This document shows positions 35,965 through 45,519 of a stretch of DNA of 45,519 nt, piece by piece. A program made the position numbers and the translations under genes. The DNA is from Deinococcus sp. GTDB lineage: Bacteria; Deinococcota; Deinococci; Deinococcales; Deinococcaceae. The stretch spans positions 1 through 45,519 of the forward strand of contig NZ_JAUNHK010000004.1 of the NCBI RefSeq assembly GCF_030523985.1, given 5' to 3'. Within the stretch, counting starts at the first letter, position 1. Each line of letters starts with the position of its first letter. The notes beneath the pieces are model-generated. The model searched no databases. It saw nothing but the letters and a program-made list of their open reading frames with translations, and was not told where the DNA came from.

Positions 35965-38214
35965 TCAGTTCACTTCCTGCGCTGCCATTCCCGGACGGTC
36001 CACGATCACCATGGCCCGCAGCGGCGCGTACATGTCGCGTTGGGTCAGCATGTCACCCGCTGGGGAGAAGGTTCGCAGCACCTGCCCCCCCTGACGCACG
36101 GCATAAATGCGCCCGTCGTCGGCAATTTCGAGCAGCCAGGGAGAGTCGACCGGTTCGCCCACCAGGGTTTCGAGCGCGAAGGTGGTGCCGGTGGTACCGT
36201 CGGCCTCGATTTTGCGAACCTTCCGCGCCACGCTGTCCACGATGTAGACGCCGCCCCGGCGATCCACGCCCAGACCGTCCAGCCCGCGCAGTTGCTCGGT
36301 GTTGCGCTCCAGGCGGAAGGCGTAGCGGCTGACATATTCGCCCTTGAGGGTCAGGCGCTGCACCTCGTGGTTGCCGCAGTCGAGCACATAGACCTGACCG
36401 TCGTGGCCGATTTTGAGAATGGCGGGACGGTCGAAGCGGCCCATTCCCTCGCCGCGCCCCCCGAAGCGGAAGAGGTACTCGCCCTGGTCGCTGAAGACGC
36501 TGATCTGGTGGGTTTCGCCGTCGAGGACATAAACCCGGTCTTGCCACACCGCGAGGCTGACCGGACGCAGCAGGTGGCCTGCCGCCAGACCGTAGGGCGC
36601 GAAGGCCGCCAGTTCCTCGCCTGCCGGGCCCAGTTTACGAATCAGGGCCGTCGCCTGCCCCTGCTGGTAGTCGGGCAAGGCCACATACAGCTGTCCCTGG
36701 GCATTTCCGGCGATGGCGACGGGCGCGGCGGGCAGCGCTCCTTCCTGGGTGCCCAGGTCGCGCAGGCTCAGGCGCAGTTTGCCGTTCAGGTCGAGCAGGC
36801 GCAGGGTGCCGCCCTTTTCCTCGATGCCTACCGCCAGCGCCACCGGGTCGGTGAAGGCTTCGTCTTCCAGCACGCCCGCGTCCAGCCGGGCAATGACCTC
36901 GTCGAGGGTGGGGCGCAGCGCCGGGTCTTTTTCGATCATGTGCAGAATCAGGTCGTTGAGCTTGCCGGGTACGTCCAGCTTGACCTGCTTGGGCGGCTTG
37001 GGCTGCTCGAAGACCTGCTGATGCACCACGGCTTCATAGCTGCCCTTGAAGGCGGTGACGCCCGTGACCATTTCGTAGGCGAGCAGGCCCAGCGAGTACA
37101 CGTCGCTGCGGGCGTCCACCCGGTTGCCCTTGGCCTGTTCGGGGGCCATGTAAATCGGCGTGCCGACCCGCGCCCCGGTCATGGTGAGGCGGGTCAGCAC
37201 CTTGCCCACCGCGATGCCGAAATCCATCAGCTTGATGCCGCCTTCGCGCAGCTTGCCGTTTTCGAACGCGCCACGCAGCACCATCACGTTGGCGGGCTTG
37301 ATGTCGCGGTGAACCACGTTCTGCATGTGGATGTGCCGCAGCGCGTCGGCCATCGACCGCAGCATCTGGGCACTTTCGGAAAAGCTGAAGGGGCGGCGTT
37401 CGAGCAGGTCTTCGAGGCTCTCGCCGTCGAGAAACTCCATGGCGATGTAGTGTTCGGGAGCCTGCATGCGGTAGTCGTAGACCCGCACGATGTTGGGGTG
37501 GGTAAAACGCTTGAGGACTTCGGCCTCGCGGTAGAAGCGCTTGACGAACTTGGCGTCGGCCAGATACTTCTCCTGCGGCACCTTCAGCGCCACGATCTTG
37601 CCGTCCTGGCGGCGCTTGGCGCGGTAGACGCTGCCCATGCCGCCGATGCCGACCCGTTCGAGCACTTCGTAGTCCTGAAAGAACACGTCGCTGGCCGTGC
37701 CCGCCCCGGTGCGCTGCGGCAGGCGGTTGCGGGCGGTCTTGGCGGTCCGTAGCGAGCCGCCTGCGGTGCGGGTGTTGCGGGTGCTGGTGTGGCTGCGGGT
37801 CGCCCGGGTCGAGCGGCCCTTGGGCGACAGGGGCGAAAACTGCGGCAGTTTGAATGTCTCGGCGGCCCGCCGAATGCGGTTGCCCTGCGCCCCTCCCTTC
37901 TGGGCCGGTGACCCCGGGTCGCTCGCCGGACGGCGGAACTTGGCGAGTTTGTCCTCCTGCGCGGGGGCAGGCCGCCACAACAGCGAGACCAGCGAGCCGC
38001 CCAGCAGCGCCGCCACCACCGTCAGCAGGCCCTGCATGCGGGGCGGCACGCCGACCACCGCGCCGCCGACCTGCACGTTCACACTGAGCACGAGAAAACA
38101 GAGTCCCAGCACCAGCAGCGCCGTCAGCAGCCCCAGCAGTCTTTCCGAGAAACGACCGAGCAGGAGCAGCAGCAGGGACACCACGAACAGGGCCAGCAGC
38201 AGCAGCAGAGTCAT
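35965..38214 (-). CDS. Membrane Ser/Thr protein kinase with NHL-like propeller
   Basis: A 749-residue Hanks-type kinase. The first 80 residues hold two to three hydrophobic helices, followed by a basic linker. The kinase domain begins at about 182: Gly loop GIGGMG (189-194), Lys211 in VALK, catalytic HRDIKPAN, DFG and APE are all present. Residues about 440-749 form repeated VYVLDGETHQISVF, VYVLDCGNHEVQRL, VYIVDSVARKVRKI units, an NHL-type beta-propeller that would sense a ligand or bind protein. D. radiodurans RqkA also joins a kinase to a C-terminal propeller but lacks this membrane arrangement as I recall, so orthology is uncertain. Confidence 0.88.
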   Translation of the reverse strand: MTLLLLLALFVVSLLLLLLGRFSERLLGLLTALLVLGLCFLVLSVNVQVGGAVVGVPPRMQGLLTVVAALLGGSLVSLLWRPAPAQEDKLAKFRRPASDPGSPAQKGGAQGNRIRRAAETFKLPQFSPLSPKGRSTRATRSHTSTRNTRTAGGSLRTAKTARNRLPQRTGAGTASDVFFQDYEVLERVGIGGMGSVYRAKRRQDGKIVALKVPQEKYLADAKFVKRFYREAEVLKRFTHPNIVRVYDYRMQAPEHYIAMEFLDGESLEDLLERRPFSFSESAQMLRSMADALRHIHMQNVVHRDIKPANVMVLRGAFENGKLREGGIKLMDFGIAVGKVLTRLTMTGARVGTPIYMAPEQAKGNRVDARSDVYSLGLLAYEMVTGVTAFKGSYEAVVHQQVFEQPKPPKQVKLDVPGKLNDLILHMIEKDPALRPTLDEVIARLDAGVLEDEAFTDPVALAVGIEEKGGTLRLLDLNGKLRLSLRDLGTQEGALPAAPVAIAGNAQGQLYVALPDYQQGQATALIRKLGPAGEELAAFAPYGLAAGHLLRPVSLAVWQDRVYVLDGETHQISVFSDQGEYLFRFGGRGEGMGRFDRPAILKIGHDGQVYVLDCGNHEVQRLTLKGEYVSRYAFRLERNTEQLRGLDGLGVDRRGGVYIVDSVARKVRKIEADGTTGTTFALETLVGEPVDSPWLLEIADDGRIYAVRQGGQVLRTFSPAGDMLTQRDMYAPLRAMVIVDRPGMAAQEVN

Positions 38215-38416
38215 TTCGCCTCCCGTAGAGGCCAGCAGGCCGCTTCCGAACAGCAGGGGGGGAAAGCGGGAAGACGCGACACCATTTCTCTACAGTTATA
38301 CCCCCGAACCTTGCAGGGGCCTTACACCCCATCTGCCCCGCCGCAGGCCCTGCCCCCCGACCCCCCCCAAAATCGGGTCGGCAGGCGGCAGGTCCCCGTG
38401 CGAAAATGCCCGCACC

Positions 38417-40267
38417 GTGCGCCCTGACCCGACTTCGACCCTCGCCGGAATTCCGGGGCTGACAGCACTGGTCGAACTGTACGAGTACAAGGTGGCCGAC
38501 TTGGGGCGAGGCCGGGAGCCGAGCGGCGGCCTGCGGAGCGTGCGCGAGCTGCGGCGCACCCTCTTGACGGCAGAGTTGCCGCGCCCCTTGCAGCGCCGAC
38601 TGGTGGGTGCCGACCGGCTGTATCTGCGCTGGAAGGAGAGCGCGTCTCCGGCCCCGGCTCCCACGCGGCCCGGTGTGTGGCAGGCACCTTCTACCACCAA
38701 CGACGAGGAAGCGCAGGCCTGGCACGAATTGCAGCGGCTGATGTGGCACGCCGACCTGATGGCCGAGATGGACACGGCGACTCAGGATCTTCGCCTGGAA
38801 GCCGGGCGGCCCACCCTGCGCGTGCTGTATGCCGTCACCGAGAACGCGGAGCGGGCCGAGCGCGGCCTGACCGTGCCTTTCGCGGTGCCGCCGATTCACG
38901 ATTCCCTGGTGTCGCTCGGCAACAGCGAGGTGGTGCGGCAACTGACCCGAACTGTGGGCGACATGCTGCTGCTGCCAGCGGGTCAGCAGTGTGTGCAGCA
39001 GGCGCTGGCCCAGGTTCACGACAACCCCTTTCCCCGTCATCCCGACGAGGATGTGCTGCTGGCGCAGCTCAGCGCCGTGGAGCAGGGACACTGGAGCGAA
39101 CACGAACGCGAGGTGCTGAAGGCGGCGCTGCGGGCACAGTTGGGCCTGCGGGCCGAATTCAACCGCGACCCCCGTGAACGCCCCGAGTTGCGGGCCGCCG
39201 CCCGGCGCATCCAGAACTGGTTAGGCCCCCGCCTCGACCGCCAGCCTCGCCTGCTGACCGGAGCGGTTCCGGCCCACAGCATCCTGTATGCCCAGGAAGC
39301 GGCCAGTGCCCTGAGCGGCCCCCCCGAGGACCGTGACCTCCTGTGCCTCTATCTGGGCAGCCCCCAGCGGCTGGCGCACTGGCGCGGCCTGAAGTTGTCC
39401 TGGCGCTCGATGGGACCGAACTGGCAACTGCTGGTGCAAGACGCCGAGGGCGACGCGGAAGACAAAGAGCCGGGCGGCAAGAGCACCGGGCAGGTGGCCC
39501 TGCTGCGCCCCGACCTGCCCGCCAGCGAACGCCACGCCCGCGTGCAGGTGGGTGGGCGCAGGCTTCAGCTGTTCTTCTGTGGCGATTATGTGCTGCTGCG
39601 CTTACAGGAAGACCCCCGCAGCCTGGAACGTCTCGCCTACCTCGCGGCCCAGGGGCGGGCGGCGGCGCTGCTGCTCGACCCCGCCGAGGACTACGGGTAT
39701 CTGCGGCTGGGGCGTGCCCTGGCCCAGCGGCTGCGCGGCGGCCCCATGCACGCGGCGTCCAGCCGGGCACCCCGTTACGCGGCCCTGACCCCTCCCGAGC
39801 GGCTGCAATCGGCGCGGCGCACCCTGGAAACGTTGGGGCCACTGCTGCGGCGCGTCGGGCCAGCGGGAACGGCAGAAGCGGCCCAGGCCGCCCAGAACGC
39901 CCTGCACCTCCCCACGCACTACGGGGCCACGCTGCATCAGGCCGTGCATCAGGCGACCTTCATTCCCGAAACCTTGAGTGGCCCCCAGACCCCGGCCACC
40001 CCCTCGACGTTCCTGAACGCCAACGGCATCTTCGGCACGTTCCGCACCGACTCGGGCGTGCTGGAACTGCGCTTGCCGGGGGACCGCATCCTGACCCTGC
40101 TGCGCGACTACCGGGGCGAACTGGTGGCCCTGCTGCCTGGACAGGTCAGCACGTCGGTCGGTGACGTGCAGGTGCTGCGGCTGCATGACCTGACCGTGGT
40201 TCTCGCCCAGCATGGCCCGCTGCTGGCGGTGGGCGTCCTGCCGATGACCAGCGGCCCCGTGGCCTGA
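38417..40267 (+). CDS. Large hypothetical protein divergent from the kinase
   Basis: A 616-residue protein, GTG start 203 bases from the kinase start. The N-terminal part is helical and acidic/basic mixed (RELRRTLLTAELPRPLQRRL), the centre contains RLHSILYAQ-like beta/alpha elements (DLLCLYLGSPQRLAHWRGLKLSWRSMG) and LQLFFCGDYVLLRLQ, and the C-terminus is beta-rich (ILTLLRDYRGELVALLPGQVST). There is no signal peptide. Not recognised; probably Deinococcus-specific. Shared divergent promoter with the kinase may link the two. Confidence 0.75.
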   Translation: MRPDPTSTLAGIPGLTALVELYEYKVADLGRGREPSGGLRSVRELRRTLLTAELPRPLQRRLVGADRLYLRWKESASPAPAPTRPGVWQAPSTTNDEEAQAWHELQRLMWHADLMAEMDTATQDLRLEAGRPTLRVLYAVTENAERAERGLTVPFAVPPIHDSLVSLGNSEVVRQLTRTVGDMLLLPAGQQCVQQALAQVHDNPFPRHPDEDVLLAQLSAVEQGHWSEHEREVLKAALRAQLGLRAEFNRDPRERPELRAAARRIQNWLGPRLDRQPRLLTGAVPAHSILYAQEAASALSGPPEDRDLLCLYLGSPQRLAHWRGLKLSWRSMGPNWQLLVQDAEGDAEDKEPGGKSTGQVALLRPDLPASERHARVQVGGRRLQLFFCGDYVLLRLQEDPRSLERLAYLAAQGRAAALLLDPAEDYGYLRLGRALAQRLRGGPMHAASSRAPRYAALTPPERLQSARRTLETLGPLLRRVGPAGTAEAAQAAQNALHLPTHYGATLHQAVHQATFIPETLSGPQTPATPSTFLNANGIFGTFRTDSGVLELRLPGDRILTLLRDYRGELVALLPGQVSTSVGDVQVLRLHDLTVVLAQHGPLLAVGVLPMTSGPVA

Positions 40268-40331
40268 GCGTCACCGCACTGCATCTTGTACGTTTTCATC
40301 GGGAGGCATACCAAGGGTTGTATGTCAATGC

Positions 40332-40360
40332 TTGTTAGCCTTCGGCCCCGGTGCTAGAGT
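40332..40360 (+). promoter_or_regulatory. Probable promoter of the ribonucleotide reductase gene
   Basis: TTGTTA (40332-40337) and TAGAGT (40355-40360) are separated by 17 bp, leaving a 5' leader of about 150 bases before the ATG at 40520. I see no cobalamin-riboswitch consensus in the leader. Confidence 0.5.
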
Positions 40361-40519
40361 CCTGCAAAGAAAAGCCAGGTGCTTGACTCGTGACCAGTCC
40401 AGTCTAACGGCTGTCCTGTGATTCAGGGCAGAGGTTGCGCTGTGCCGTTTGGGGGTCAGGCCACCACAAATCCACTTTCTGCGCCCGGACGCCTGCCCGT
40501 CTCGCGGCCAAGGAGCTTC

Positions 40520-44608
<4,089 letters not shown>

Positions 44609-44615
44609 AGCTGAT

Positions 44616-45227
44616 TTGATTGTTTTTCTGGACGAAAGTGGGGATGCAGGCTTCAAGCTTGGGCAAGGTTCCTCGACCTATTTTGTCATCGCTCTCGTCA
44701 TCTTCGACAGTTTCGACGATGCCGAGGCAACAGCAAAAGTCATACAGGGTTTGCGGGGCAGCCTTAAGCTCCATTCCCACTTTGAGTTCAAATTCAACAA
44801 AATGAGCGACCAGCTCAGGCTCCAGTTTCTCGAAGGGGTGCAACAAGCGCCCTTTCGGGTCAGGGCGATGGTGGTGGACAAGCGTCTTCTGGTCTCTGAG
44901 AGTTTCAGGCAGGACAAGGAGAAGTTTTACAGCTCCTTTGTCAAATTGGCCCTACAACGCCATGCAGCGTCCATAGCTGGAGCAAAATTGCGCGTGGACG
45001 GCTCGGGCGACCGGGCTTTCAAGAAGGCATTCGGCGGCTATCTCAGAAAGGAACTGGGAGGCCTACTCGCTGACTGCAAATTCCGCGACTCCGCCTCGGA
45101 TGACCTGATCCAACTCGCCGATATGCTGGCTGGCTCGATTCGCCGTGCCTATGACGAGGAAAAGCGCGACAGAGGCTTTCTGGAACGTGTGCGTCACAAG
45201 GTGCAGGATGTCTGGGAGCCTGAATAA
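44616..45227 (+). CDS. DUF3800 protein
   Basis: A 203-residue protein starting MIVFLDESGDAGFKLGQGSSTYFVIALVIF; the DESGD motif at residues 6-10, KLHSHFEFKF and a C-terminal DDLIQLADMLAGSIRRAY are the DUF3800 signature, an RNase H-like fold with acidic active-site residues. Such proteins are common in phages and defence-associated loci; activity is unknown. The start is a TTG eight bases after the reductase stop with a weak GGTGAAG Shine-Dalgarno, so it is probably co-transcribed with the reductase. Confidence 0.82.
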   Translation: MIVFLDESGDAGFKLGQGSSTYFVIALVIFDSFDDAEATAKVIQGLRGSLKLHSHFEFKFNKMSDQLRLQFLEGVQQAPFRVRAMVVDKRLLVSESFRQDKEKFYSSFVKLALQRHAASIAGAKLRVDGSGDRAFKKAFGGYLRKELGGLLADCKFRDSASDDLIQLADMLAGSIRRAYDEEKRDRGFLERVRHKVQDVWEPE

Positions 45228-45377
45228 AACAGAAGAAACCCGGCTCCTATCCCATTTAGGGCACGCACACCATACGGTGACAGTTCGGAAGTCCGGGTCG
45301 TTTGTAAGACAAGTCTACACGGACGAAAGCACTAAGTCAACAAATTCTGCGTCTACAACGGACTTGAAAACGCCTTT

Positions 45378-45403
45378 CCCCGCCTCCACGCGGGGATTTT
45401 TTT
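45378..45403 (+). terminator. Rho-independent terminator
   Basis: CCCCGC pairs with GCGGGG around a 6-nt loop, followed by ATTTTTTT. It closes the reductase-DUF3800 unit. The rest of 45228-45467 shows no gene. Confidence 0.85.
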
Positions 45404-45467
45404 GTCCTTCCGCAGCAGCAAAGCCGAACCAATTCCCAGCCTCACCCGCGCATGCCATCATGTCCCC

Positions 45468-45519
45468 ATGACGGAACTGCACCCCGCCTACCCAGCCGAA
45501 AAGGTGGCGAACCGCCTGA
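45468..45519 (+). CDS. Start of a gene cut by the right edge
   Basis: An ATG opens a frame reading MTELHPAYPAEKVANRL up to the window end with no stop. It follows a terminator by 65 bases, as a new transcription unit would. Too little is visible to assign a family. Confidence 0.5.
   Translation, partial: MTELHPAYPAEKVANRL

Noticed and set aside
37034..39103. Long reverse-strand frame crossing the kinase and the divergent gene
   Set aside because: It spans two real genes on opposite strands and an intergenic region; low-complexity product, so a shadow.
40361..40519. Cobalamin riboswitch upstream of the reductase
   Set aside because: No B12-box-like sequence or the expected multi-stem structure could be found in the leader.
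45145..45471. Forward ORF after DUF3800
   Set aside because: It runs through the terminator at 45378-45403 and its middle is low-complexity; start lies inside the DUF3800 gene.

Overview
The window is high-GC chromosome of a Deinococcus close to D. radiodurans. The diagnostic genes are ddrB with a perfect radiation/desiccation response motif (RDRM) at its start codon, a MazG-like dUTPase and a CbiX/iron-sulfur protein that I recognise from memory as the D. radiodurans DR2231 and DR2241 types, and an intein-bearing class II ribonucleotide reductase. Dispersed palindromic intergenic repeats of the type known from D. radiodurans also occur.

Left flank (1-12462) is ordinary core genome: an APH-like kinase, a predicted membrane pair, ddrB, the dUTPase, a secreted protein, archaeal-type phosphoglycerate mutase, TrmH, a tRNA-Ser-like gene, a structured leader followed by a 50-aa peptide and a RIO-type kinase, a beta-carbonic anhydrase, the CbiX fusion protein and an EF-hand protein.

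The centre (12463-32830) is a 20.3-kb integrative element in the 3' half of a tRNA-Lys(CTT) gene. An exact 51-bp direct repeat marks both ends, and a tyrosine integrase lies beside the right end. The element carries a small HTH/excisionase-like gene, a primase-helicase split over two frames at a G-run, and a rightward chain of about 15 stop/start-overlapping genes, many sharing a short N-terminal LxxRLxxLE helix. Next come an intergenic region with five 15-bp iterons and DnaA-box-like sites (candidate origin), a leftward array of eight to nine unknown genes driven from a divergent promoter beside an XRE-type regulator, two small membrane proteins, and a Panacea-domain toxin-antitoxin pair. I see no virion, terminase or conjugation genes, so it looks like a plasmid-like integrative element or phage satellite. 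Its DNA is peculiar: I found no GATC in it although the flanks contain many, and a 16-mer (GGCGAAGAGAAGACGG) recurs mostly on one strand irrespective of reading frame.

Right flank (32831-45519) returns to core genome: a lipoprotein, tRNA-Arg(CCG), a membrane-anchored PpiC-type foldase, a glutaredoxin-like protein, a membrane Ser/Thr kinase with a C-terminal NHL-like propeller, a divergent 616-aa unknown protein, the intein-containing ribonucleotide reductase and a DUF3800 protein. One gene is cut by each edge of the window.
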